DNA from: Corythucha ciliata
Lineage: Eukaryota > Arthropoda > Insecta > Hemiptera > Tingidae
Direction: 5' to 3'
DNA length: 64,000 nt
NCBI GenBank assembly: GCA_038030265.1
Contig: CM075943.1
Coordinates: forward strand, 9,982,001 to 10,046,000
Shown here: one piece after another, positions 1 to 9,760 of the stretch
How the letters are laid out: every line of letters begins with the position of its first letter
Position numbering within the stretch: the stretch's first letter is position 1
Made by a program: the position numbers and the translations under genes
Notes under the pieces: generated by a model
What the model saw: only the letters and a program-made list of their open reading frames with translations
Databases searched by the model: none
Told to the model about the DNA's origin: nothing

Positions 1-15
1 CTTAGCACCCCGACC

Positions 16-627
16 ATGACTAATCGGTACAAGGGGAACTCACAACATAAGCCTCATCAATTCTCTGACGTCACCTGTCCTTGCCACCCTCAGCTTGGCT
101 CCTATCATTCTCCTCATTCGTTATCGTGTGGTGGTTGCGAAAGGACACCCTCCGAGACCGTAGCCAACATGAATAGTACCAATTCAACATTGTCGCACAC
201 GGTAAACCTTGCGACGCTGCTAACAGTGGACCTAGAACGAGGCAACTCCCAGCTACGTTCACTGGAACTACACGGCAAAGGACAACAAAAGATAGAACTC
301 TTAGCCGCCGAAGTGCGGGTGTGGCTGCTCATGAATCGACTACACGCGTCCGACCTATTAGCGTCAGTACAACCAGCAAGTAAACCTGAGAGTGACTCGC
401 AATCCGACTTGGAAAGGACGAATACCCGAACCGCCAACCTCGCTACGTTGCTAGCCATAGACTTAGAGCGAGGCGTCTCGTTGTTAAAAAGCCTGGAGCA
501 GCACGCCAAAGGTAATAAAAAGTTAGAATTACTACACATGGAGTATCAGAGCGTCAGAATTACCGATTCTAACCCAAAAGGACGAGACCAACGCAGCAAC
601 GCAGTACATCCCTCCGAGCGAACCTAA
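16..627 (+). CDS. unrecognised ORF with an internal duplicated motif
   Basis: I do not recognise the protein (203 aa as an open frame; its true start may lie left of the window). It is much more GC-rich than the DNA after 2.1 kb. It holds two copies of a block of about 39 residues, near residues 64-102 and 142-180. Both open with NLATLL, continue with DLERG, and end in a Lys/Gln-rich stretch followed by IELL or LELL, so this is a diverged internal duplication. The next frame (+2) is open from at least 530 and runs without a stop into the ORF at 653, so the two may be one product separated by a frameshift near 550-575. The downstream polypurine tract and LTR-like segment suggest the 3' coding end of an LTR retroelement, but no Gag, RT or Env motif is visible. 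A host exon is the alternative. Confidence 0.45.
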   Translation: MTNRYKGNSQHKPHQFSDVTCPCHPQLGSYHSPHSLSCGGCERTPSETVANMNSTNSTLSHTVNLATLLTVDLERGNSQLRSLELHGKGQQKIELLAAEVRVWLLMNRLHASDLLASVQPASKPESDSQSDLERTNTRTANLATLLAIDLERGVSLLKSLEQHAKGNKKLELLHMEYQSVRITDSNPKGRDQRSNAVHPSERT

Positions 628-652
628 CACCGCAGAAAATATTGCAGCGCTA

Positions 653-1285
653 ATGACGCTAAGCAACAGCAATCTTGAAGTACCCGTGGAGCCACCGGTC
701 GTACTAAGAAAAAGAAAGCGCGAGCCGGCAGTGGATCACTCGCCAATTTCGGACAGCGACACCTCGACCTCTTCAAGTTCCTCGACGTCCTCGAGATCCT
801 CGTCTTCCAGTTCCTCGACGGCTGCCCGCTCATCGACGCCAGAGAACAGCAGAACGGGAAATGACCCGGACGTAGGGGTGACTAAAATACCAATGGAAGA
901 CACAACGAAACCACCTAAAGACGTCGCAACCGACAAAAATAACAACACCCCGAATAGACCTGGGGTTATGACAATGGAATCAACGGCCGAGCAAGACAAC
1001 GGATCGGTGGGCACAGACGTCGGCCAACGCAAAGCCACCTCCTTCATGATCACGTGCCCTATTTGCGGGATAGAACGCCCGGCCAGAATTTTGACAAGGT
1101 GTTTCCGCTGCGAACATATTTTACGGCAGGACAAAAGGAAACCCTGGCCCCACCTGACAACCTGCGACAACGCCGCAACGGAGATCGGGAACTTGACCTG
1201 CAGCGTTTCCGAAGACAAACATCGGCAAAAAGGGCTGTGTCCAACCCTTTTTCGCCTCTTGTTAAGGGGGAAGGAATGTAAATAA
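653..1285 (+). CDS. unrecognised Ser-rich protein with C-terminal CxxC...CxxC zinc motif
   Basis: A 210-aa open frame. It begins with a short basic KRKRE patch, followed by a long Ser/Thr-rich low-complexity tract (about residues 38-62), a polar linker, and a candidate zinc ribbon near residue 135 (CPIC, then 11 residues, then CFRC) with a further His and Cys. The frame is open upstream of this ATG to at least position 530 and overlaps the preceding ORF, so 653 may not be the true start. It stops at 1283-1285, inside the first bases after a polypurine tract, as LTR-element coding regions often do. The basic patch and zinc motif suggest nucleic-acid binding, which is inference. The antisense frame at 736-1218 is a by-product of the Ser-codon run. 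Confidence 0.45.
   Translation: MTLSNSNLEVPVEPPVVLRKRKREPAVDHSPISDSDTSTSSSSSTSSRSSSSSSSTAARSSTPENSRTGNDPDVGVTKIPMEDTTKPPKDVATDKNNNTPNRPGVMTMESTAEQDNGSVGTDVGQRKATSFMITCPICGIERPARILTRCFRCEHILRQDKRKPWPHLTTCDNAATEIGNLTCSVSEDKHRQKGLCPTLFRLLLRGKECK
1264..1276 (+). promoter_or_regulatory. polypurine tract (candidate PPT) before an LTR-like start
   Basis: A 13-base purine-only run (AAGGGGGAAGGAA) is followed at once by TGTAAATAATG. A PPT followed by TG is the normal boundary between the internal region and 3' LTR of an LTR retroelement. No matching second LTR is in the window, so this stays provisional. Confidence 0.4.
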
Positions 1286-1698
1286 TGTTTTTAAAGTTTT
1301 GTTTTAGTTTTTAGGTGTCGTAACTATAGTTAGTTTTAAGTTAATGAATAGCTGAGAAAGAAACTTCGCTCGCCCTCTATTGAAAAGACCCTGAATTCCT
1401 TCCTCAAACCCCATCCTTTTCACTCAAGCCCCTACCACCACGAGCCGGGGTATATAAGCCGATGTAACAACACACTACACACACAGAGTTGGTTTGATCC
1501 AGTCTTGGCGCAATTGGAGACTAGAGTCGTGCGAAACCAACTGCCGCAAGTGACGAGTGCAAGTCGAGTACAAACAGAGTAAAGAACCGTGCAGCAGAAA
1601 GCGCAAAAGGGTCAACGTCGCGAAACGTGCATAGTGTATTCTCCCAATCAAGAGCAAAGCCAAGTGTGAAGTCAGTCGTATCAGTCAGTCGGTTCTCA
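1277..1698 (+). mobile_element. possible LTR (begins TGT after the PPT; contains a TATA box)
   Basis: The segment starts with TGT after the PPT and has a TATA box about 175 bp in. A TG...CA end could fall near 1698 (...GGTTCTCA), but the right boundary is not fixed because no partner LTR is present. The alternative is an ordinary cellular promoter with a long 5' exon that ends at a strong splice donor at 2111/2112. Confidence 0.3.
1451..1457 (+). promoter_or_regulatory. TATA box
   Basis: TATATAA lies in a GC-rich setting, with a CA-rich initiator-like stretch about 25-30 bp downstream (around 1473-1485). This is a canonical RNA polymerase II core-promoter spacing. Confidence 0.55.
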
Positions 1699-1717
1699 GT
1701 AGTGTCCGGGCTCGTGT

Positions 1718-2111
1718 ATGCGCCACACCGTAAAGTTGCCTAACGCGCAGGTGGACTGTGCGCTGGAGTGTTTGTGCAATACGAACGACAGTCCGAAGGG
1801 AGATTCAACACCGAGGCGCAGGCGCCTTTCCGACGCAACGGAGCACGTAGCGAACGCAGCACCCGCCCAACGCTGCACAACGATACCTGATTACGTCATG
1901 CGAGCGATAACGCACGGTTTACGGAACCAAGCGCTACACCACCAGACTAGAGCCGCTGCGCCCTGCGGCGCCCTTACTCACCTTCGACGGCCCAGGACAA
2001 CCAGTTCTCGACGCGGATTGCCCGGACGAGCTACCCGTCGCAGACAACGCCTATCGCACTCATCGTGACGCAGTCACGCTGGATTGCCAGTTACCCCGGT
2101 CGCCGTATCGG
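1718..2111 (+). pseudogene. GC-rich coding-like exon, possibly frameshifted, ending at a strong splice donor
   Basis: Frame +2 is open from ATG 1718 to 2068 (116 aa, Arg/Ala-rich). From about 1908 a second frame is also open to 2111 and reads as a Pro/Asp-rich protein-like sequence (...LLTFDGPG...). The segment ends at CG|GTGAGT (GT at 2112-2113), a near-perfect donor, after which the base composition drops sharply. It could be a leader exon driven by the TATA box at 1451 or the start of a retroelement Gag. I do not recognise the product. Confidence 0.3.
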
Positions 2112-5100
2112 TGAGTCTCTCTCCTTTTCCCCCTCGTCCTCCTGTTCACTCGCATAACCTAAAAAATTCTTATAGCCAGCCCCGTATTTCCCCTTGCCGC
2201 CGAAGAGCGGCGAGCGAAGTTTCGAACCTAATTTCCGGACGAAGTCCCTTCGCACGTTGATATAAAAATTAGAATAGTTTTTTTTTTCAATTACTATTAT
2301 TCTATTGTCTTTTTTTTCTAGTTTTTTTTATTATTATTTTAGTGTTAGTCGTGTTCAAGAACTCATTCCGTGAGACAATTATTTCATGATTTTAGAAAAA
2401 AAAAATATAATTTTGTTCAACCACTCGAATCGCAAATTTATCTCCATTCCTCCACCCTCCCCGACTCCTAGAGTAACAAAACGTACCACACTGACATCCT
2501 AGTCGTATCGTCAGATAAAGAAAGAACATCTCTACCAGTTGAATTTGACACGACCCCGGCTTCAGACCCGCCGAAATACGGTCCATCGGTACGTCACTCT
2601 AAAAAAAGAGTCTAAACCACCCGGTTTCATCTGAAAAAGACTGAAGCCAAACTCGACCAATCCGACTACGGTCAAAAAATCAAGGCATTTTATCACAAAA
2701 TTCAATCATGCCCCTCAAATGTTTCACACGAAAAAAAAAAAAAAATTGTCTTCCACGAAGACTTTAGAAAATGTCAAGAAGCCACTTCTAAAAACTTATA
2801 CTAAGGCCCCTTGGAAGTTATACAATTACATAAAGGTATATCAGAAGTATTTCGTAGTCGGAAAAGATGAAAAAAAAAAAAATAAATAAAGAAGAAAATT
2901 CCGTATCGATTGAACGGCTCACCTTACACTTACAGTTCTTCTCCTTAACAGCAGCCGACCAAATCGCTATACTTAGGACGCACCTGCAAGAGAGTACATT
3001 TCAAGCACATAGAATTTCCGTCTTTCGGTCGTGGCAAAGGGGATACAGTTTTTCAACAATTCCAAAAAATCATAAATTGTTTTAATTAATAATAATACAA
3101 AGAACGTACCGTAGTTTTTGTTGCTGAAAAAAAGGAAAAAAATTTCGTTGCGTTTATAAGCTTGATACCGGACGCTTTCAATCGCTCCAAAATGCAACAA
3201 ACTGAAGAGCGAGCGACCAAAGATGACGTATTTTATTATAAATAAAGGGTTTTGAAGCTTCTCTATAGTCTTGTTCGGTCGAATGAAACGCTGAAATTGT
3301 ATTCTCCTGTAGGCTATAGATCGGCGACGAACGATCTTTTATTAGCGCCTTGAGCCCTTTGAAGACTAAACTATAAGGTCTCGAAAACAGGCTCACACAC
3401 TAACTCCTATTTTCGTGTCAGTGAAAGAACGACGAAGTTAGCGACGGAATTATGAAGTAAATTGTCAGACGCAGCCAAGAAAGAGAGAGAGAGAAAAAAA
3501 ATGGCTCATTATAACTTTGATATTTTTTAATTGACTGCTTTTTTTATTTCGAAAAATAATTATAGAGGACGCATTATTAATTGTAGTAAATAGAGTGAAA
3601 AATTGCCCTTCTCGCGTGGCCCATCACTTGTTTTTGTTCATTAACTGTATTTTATGTTGCACATAATTTATAAGTACTCATCCCCAGACACACAGTCGGC
3701 TAAATAATTATGTGAAATGTGGTAGAAGGGTGGAGGGGATAAAAGCTGAACCTCTGCTCAGAAATCCTGCCTGGGGCCTGGCTTTCACCGCCACTCATAC
3801 ACATTCACATTCATTGTTAAAAATGTTGAAATCGATCGCTAAGCCTTGGTACTTGAGCAATGGACGAATGGTGATGGTATATTCCCTGCTCTCCTCTTTC
3901 TTACGACTCTTCATGAAGGACTGTTTTTAGATCCTTAAGCTTCTGCTTTTACTAGTAACGTGTTAATTAACTACAACAAGGTATTTTATGAGGTATTGGT
4001 GATCTCTTTATATTTGTAGGTGTGGTAGTGATTTTTGCATTGTTTGGAGTCGGAGCTGTCAACTTCACAATGTGTAAACTTTCATTTTAACTTTGCAGTT
4101 TCATCCTGTTAGTTTAAAGTTCAAATACGAACATTCGTAGTTTAAAACACATGAGGGGGGGTCATATCAGTTTAGAGTTCCATTTAGTCCTGAGCTGAGT
4201 TTAAAAGCTTGAATGAGAATTGAAATGGCTTAAACGGACTTCTTCGATCCAGCCACAAGTGTATAGTTATAAATGATCTCGTTTTCCTTTCCACAGTTTT
4301 TGAGACAAACAGTTGTCACTACCACACTCATGTGATGTGACACGACGCGACGAGTCCATAACAGTCTTATGAGGGGTAACTGCGGGATAAGAGTTGTGTC
4401 AAACGCTCTAGCAAAAAATTGCTTTCATAGCAATCTAGAGGAAACCCTCGTCACGCTGATTGCATAGCATCCACTTCACCCCAACCCACCAAACCCTCCC
4501 CATGAAATTCTCCAACACCACTCACTACTCAATTCAATCGTACGCTACCCCCTTGCTCCTCGCGGAGGAAAGTATACAGTCACCCTCACTGCTGACAGGA
4601 CGTTTTCACCTTCCCACCACTCCAATGGACCACCTTCAGAGGGAAAACCACCCCCCTCATCATTTTCAATTCAGTTTAGTTCACCGCTCGAGAGTAGTTA
4701 AGTTTCCTCAAAGTAACATTAGATTCAACTTTTTTAATTTTTTTTTATATTTTTATTTTTCTTGAGAACGTCTCTTTACAAATTATGACTTACTATTTAC
4801 AGAGAAAGTAAGTTGTGCATTTTCTCATCTTTTTTTACATCATTTTCAATTTCAAACTTTCATTAGAATAAAGGAATTTTGGTCCCTTTTCGCCAACAAA
4901 ATAAAACTTAAGAGCCATGATTTCATGAATCCTATTCTATCTACCTGGTAGCAATACTTATTTTGTGGAAAAGTGTCAACACAAATAATTACACTTGTGA
5001 TACATAAGACGACGTGAAAAAGATTGAGAATAGAGATTTAGATTAATCGTTTGAATTCAAATGCGTTTAGTACCGGTTTATTAATCACGGGATGCCTCAT

Positions 5101-5287
5101 CTAAACGAGCTTCCTAGCATTACATTATTCAAGGAATTAAGGCAATGATAAATTATCTATTCGAGTACAATTTGACTTTAGCTGTGTTGCGAAGGAACTG
5201 GGCAATGCTTTGCTCAAGTTTGCCAAGAAACAGAGAAAAATAGATCTTGTTGGCATAGGAGAATCGGTTCAGTCCAAGTACCAAGTA
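2112..5287. other. non-coding AT-rich stretch
   Basis: I see no credible coding region. It contains scattered homopolymers (A/T runs at 2280-2340, 2391-2405, 2729-2745, 2868-2882), a short GA microsatellite near 3483-3497 and some C-rich low-complexity sequence around 4475-4660. Short open frames here lack domain character. Confidence 0.6.
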
Positions 5288-5680
5288 GAAATATACCACA
5301 CGTCACACAGTTATCCAGACAGACACCGTTATCAATGGTCTCATAATTGAAAAATCGGAAAATTAAGGAAACCCAAAGGTCGAAAACATGAAAAAAAAAA
5401 AACAACAACATTCATCGTAACGTGAACTATTAGTTTGGCAAAAATACGCCACCCGCCGAATGAAGTGAACTCAGCGCCGTGGTGGAGGGGAAGCTCTTAT
5501 GTCTCACGGCTAGCACTGTAATTTTAACCCTCAAAATTGGATTTTTTTAGTGAGCGAAATTACTGTTTATCGAGTGAAACCATCTAAAAACTGTTCTTAG
5601 TGCGCAAAATCGGCGCAATCGGTCACTGAAATAGGCCACCCAGTCAAGTTGGTTTACTGGCAAACAAATTTACCAAAATT
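5288..5680 (+). repeat. left flank module of the 20-bp satellite (copy A)
   Basis: From AGAAATATACC onward this segment is nearly identical to 42049-42450, where it also leads straight into the 20-bp satellite. The shared sequence starts abruptly in both copies, so it is a true module boundary. No coding content is visible. Confidence 0.8.
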
Positions 5681-7865
5681 GGCTGTTGATAAAATTGACA
5701 GTCTCCTCACAAAATTAACACTTTCCTCATAAAATTTGAAGTTTCCCAATAAAATTGACAATTTCCTCATAAAAGGGACAATTTCTCATATGTTTGACAA
5801 TTTTCTCATAAAATTGACAGTCTCTTCGTGAAATTGACATTTCCTTGTAAAGCATACAATTTTCTCATAAAATTCACGATTTCCTCATAAAATTAGTAAT
5901 TTCCCTATAAAATTGAGTATTTACTTTAAAAATTGACAATTCCTCATATAATTAACAATTTCCCCGTAAAATTGACCATTTCCTAATGAAAGTGACCATT
6001 TCCTTATAAAGCATACTATTTCCGCATAAAAGTGACAATTTCCTCATAAAATTGACAATTTCTTCATCAAATTGACAATTTCTTCATCAAATTGACAATT
6101 TCATCGTAGCATAGACTGTTTTGTCTATAATATTGACTATTTCTTCATGAAATTGGCCATTTCCTTATAACATATACATTTCCTCGTAGAATGGACAATT
6201 TCCTCATAAAATTGACAATTTCCTTATAAAGCATACAATTTCCTCATAAAATTAACGATTTCCATATAAAATTGACAATTTTCTCATAAAATGGACAATT
6301 TCCTCATAAAATTGACAATTTCTTTATAAAGCATACAATTTCCTAGTGAAATTCACGATTTCCTTATAAAATTGACAATTTCCTCATACAATGGACAATT
6401 TCCTCATAAAATTGACAATTTCGCCATAAAATAGACAATTTCCTCATGAAATTGACCATTCCCTCATAAAAGTGGCAATTTCCTCATAAAATTAATAATT
6501 TCCTCATAAAATAGACAATAACCCCATAAAATTAATAATTTTCTCGTAAAATTGACAATTCACTCTTACATTGATCATTTCTGCAAATTCATTCAAAAAA
6601 GGCAATTTTCTCATTATATTGACAACTCCTTTTAAAGCATACAATTTCCTCATAAAATTAACGATTTCCATATAAAATTGACAATTTCCTCATAAACTAG
6701 ACAATTTCCGCACAAAAATTATTATTCCTCCATAAAATTGACAATTTCCCCATTAAAGTGAAAATTTCCTCGTAAAACAGACAATTTTCTCTAAAAATTG
6801 ACCATTCCTCATGTAATTAACAATTTCCCCATAAAATTTACCATTTCCTTATAAAGCACACTATTTCCGCATAAAAGTGACAATTTCCTCATAAAATTGA
6901 CAATTTTATGATTTGACTTCGTCAAATTGACAATTTCTTCATCAAATTGACAATTTCATCATAGCATAGACTATTTTGCCTATAAAATTGACTATTTCTT
7001 CATGAAATTTACCATTTCCTGTAACATATACATTTCCTCGTAGAATGGACAATTTCCTCATAAAATTGACAATTTCCTTATAAAGCATACAATTTCCTCA
7101 TAAAATTCACGATTTCCATATAAAATTGACAATATCCTCATAAAATGGACAATTTTCTCATAAAATTGACAATTTCTCCAAAAAATAGACAATTTCCTCA
7201 TGAAATTGACCATTCCACCCATAAAAGTGGCAATTTCCTCATAAAACTGATAATTTCTTCATAAAATAGACAATTACCCCATAATATTAATAATTTCCTC
7301 ATAAAATTGACAAATTCGCCATAAAATAGACAATTTCCTCATGAAATTGACCATTCCCCCATAAAAGTGGCAATTTCCTCATAAAATTGATAATTTCCTC
7401 ATGAAATAGGCAATTACCCCATAAAATTAATAATTTCCTCATAAAATTGACAAATTCGTTATAAAATAGACAATTTCCTCATGAAATTGACCATTCCCCC
7501 ATAAAAGTGGCAATTTCCTCATAAAATTGATACTTTCCTCATAAAATAGACAATTCACTCTTACATTGATCATTTCTGCAAATTCATTCAAAAAAGGCAA
7601 TTTTCTCTTTATATTGACAATTCCTTTTACAATTGTCATTTTCTTCATAAAATTGACTATTACCTTACCAAACTGACGATGTACTCATTGAATTGACACC
7701 TTTTAGACTGAAAATTTCCTCATAAAATCAACCATTATGCTCATAGGCTTAAGATGCCTTACAAAATTGAACGTTTTCTCATTTTTCTCATAAAACAGAC
7801 AATTTCGTCATGAAATTGACCATTTTTTCGTGAAACCGACGAGTTTTTTCATAAAATAGACAATA
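5680..7865 (+). repeat. 20-bp minisatellite array A
   Basis: Over 100 head-to-tail variants of a 20-bp unit close to AATTTCCTCATAAAATTGAC fill this stretch. Variant units (for example with GTAAAGCATAC or GTAGAATGGAC) recur in the same order at long intervals, showing higher-order repetition. Because 20 is not a multiple of 3 and the unit lacks stops on one strand, it produces spurious open frames with a 20-residue period. Confidence 0.95.
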
Positions 7866-8453
7866 ATGTCACCTTAACATTGCTCTTGGAGAAGCGTTTC
7901 GCATAATTTGTTTCCCTTGACGCTGCATTTCACGAAAATGTCGCATTGAATGTGGCGATTCACGTGAGTGTTAAATGGAAAGTTGGTTATTTAAATTTGA
8001 ACAATTACAGCCGCGTAGTTTTTGACAGTATGCATATTCGGGCCCAATCGCGGTGCCCCTCATCAGCAATCTTATCGCCACTAGGGCAAAACTAAGAAAA
8101 CCAACAAAACAAAGATGAACGATTCACGTGGGTGTTTTGCCCGCCGTGGGGCATTTTGCGTATAGTTTACTCGTTGTGCCGCGGCCTTTCGAAAGAGTTT
8201 TTTTTTTTTTCCACAATGTGACGTTTCGCTTAAAGTTTGCCCTTGGCGAGACCTTTCGCATTCATTTTTCCCTTGACGTGGTCGCGTTCCACCCTCGAGT
8301 CTCTGACAAAATGACAAAATGAGGTAATCACCCTTCCTCGATAGGATTTTGTAGGAGATTTTGGTGATATTTTTTTTTTTTTTTTGCGCAAGTGACCTCG
8401 ACTCCAAGGGAGGGGCCATGGCCCCGGTGGCCCCTCCCTTGGATCCGCCACTG
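7866..8453 (+). repeat. right end module (copy A) with terminal palindrome
   Basis: This module follows the 20-bp array and recurs as an inverted copy at 59133-59760 and a partial copy at 14834-15186. Its last 40 bp hold an inverted repeat (arms CCAAGGGAGGGGCCA and TGGCCCCTCCCTTGG at 8413-8451) and it ends ...GGATCCGCCACTG. Read from the other strand, that end is CAGTGGCGGATCC, which resembles hAT-type termini. No transposase is visible. Confidence 0.8.
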
Positions 8454-8769
8454 GTTTCATGCGAGGCCTCCATCCACACCAAAATCTCTCCCCCCCCCCC
8501 TCACCCTTCAACGCTTTCTGTGCTAGAAACCTCAGTCCTCGCAGCCTTTGAGTTCCTTCTGCTTTGACCGAAATTAACAACTTAATGACGGACATACAAT
8601 TAAACCCTTTTCAAAAAATAAGCGTATCAACAACCGGCCGTTTGCAGTGGCGTACCTACACGGCCCAATCCCGGTCACACATGGCCCCGGTGCGGAAATC
8701 TCATTCAGGCCCCCTTTTCTTTTTGTGAGTCGTTTGTGTACAAATCCGGCGAGCACCACAGAGCTCAAT
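8454..8769. other. short non-coding segment with a possible hAT-like terminus
   Basis: It contains CAGTGGCGTACCTACACGG starting at 8645, resembling the left end of the element at 46332, but no matching right end is clear nearby. The rest has no recognisable feature. Confidence 0.35.
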
Positions 8770-9390
8770 CAGGGGTGGGCAAGATACTTGAGTATTTAAA
8801 ATACTTTGTATTTTAAATGCAAAATACGTATTTTGTAATTGTATTTAAATACTTTTGGAAAAGTATTTGTACTTCTGTATTTAAAATACATTCTTGAAAG
8901 TATTTTGGGCTTTGTATTTGAAATACATTTTCAAAAGTATTTTGTATTTCACACTCAACGAAAATACAAATACAAATACAAATACTTGTAATTTCAACGT
9001 TCTTTAGTTTCCACTTCTTCGCCACCATTCACCAGTATAACCTAATTTAGTGACACCATATTTGGCACAAAAACCCGGTGTAATAACAGCCTTCAATTGA
9101 CGTTTTCATTTTCGAAAAATTGGAGAGGGAAGGTCAGTCATGGTGGGAGGAAGAAGTTCCGAATTCCTTGTTAGCACAGCTGCCGCAAAAATGATGCGAG
9201 CGGATGGAAACTTGGCACAAAAATGGATCATACAGAGCCCTAGCCTACAAGTGCACAAAGCTGTACACGTAAACAAAACTCGTGGCAATTATTGCGGAAA
9301 ACAACGCTTATTCGAGTTTAAACTGGACCAAAATGGCAAATTCACTACTCAAATGGCGAAAAATCGCCTGTTAATAAAAAAAAGAGAATA

Positions 9391-9626
9391 GGTAATGTGC
9401 TAATTCGCTGCAAAATTATCAGAAAACGCTATTTCACACCTGAAATGAAGAAAAATCAATAATTCGCGGCTGAAATTGGGGAAACGAAAATCTGTATAGC
9501 TTCTGAAAGAATCGAGGCTCAAACTAAGAAACAGCGCTAATCCGTAGAAAAAAATTGCTCACGCGGGCTAAAACCTAAAAAAACTACGCGGCTAGAATTG
9601 ACAAAAATATTAATTAGCGGGGCCAA
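9391..9626 (-). repeat. 30-bp minisatellite, left of the Gypsy insertion
   Basis: Degenerate units with cores such as GCTAATTCGC and GCTGAAAATTG recur at about 30 bp. On the other strand they read TTTTAGCCGCGAATTAGCG. The same family continues at 13637-13850, right of the Gypsy element, so the array was one piece before that insertion. Confidence 0.7.
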
Positions 9627-9740
9627 TGAAATAACTTGACTTTTCTAGTTTACAGACAAAACCGGCCGGACTGAACTTTTTATTATTAAAATCCAAACAT
9701 AAACATGTGTTATTTTAGAAAGATACTTCACAACATTACA
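9627..9740 (-). repeat. 3' LTR of the Gypsy element
   Basis: 114 bp, TGTAATG...TTTCA on the minus strand. A purine-rich tract (AGAGGAAGAAG) sits immediately upstream. It matches the 5' LTR except for a 4-bp CCGG duplication and the terminal base. Confidence 0.9.
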
Positions 9741-9760
9741 CTTCTTCCTCTTCAAGCTCT

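Noticed and set aside
736..1218. 160-codon antisense open frame
   Set aside because: It mirrors the Ser-rich tract of the + strand ORF (Glu/Asp/Val-rich shadow) and has no domain.
5680..7865. Regular short repeats resembling a CRISPR array
   Set aside because: The repeats are contiguous 20-bp units without unique spacers, in a eukaryotic sequence; this is a minisatellite.
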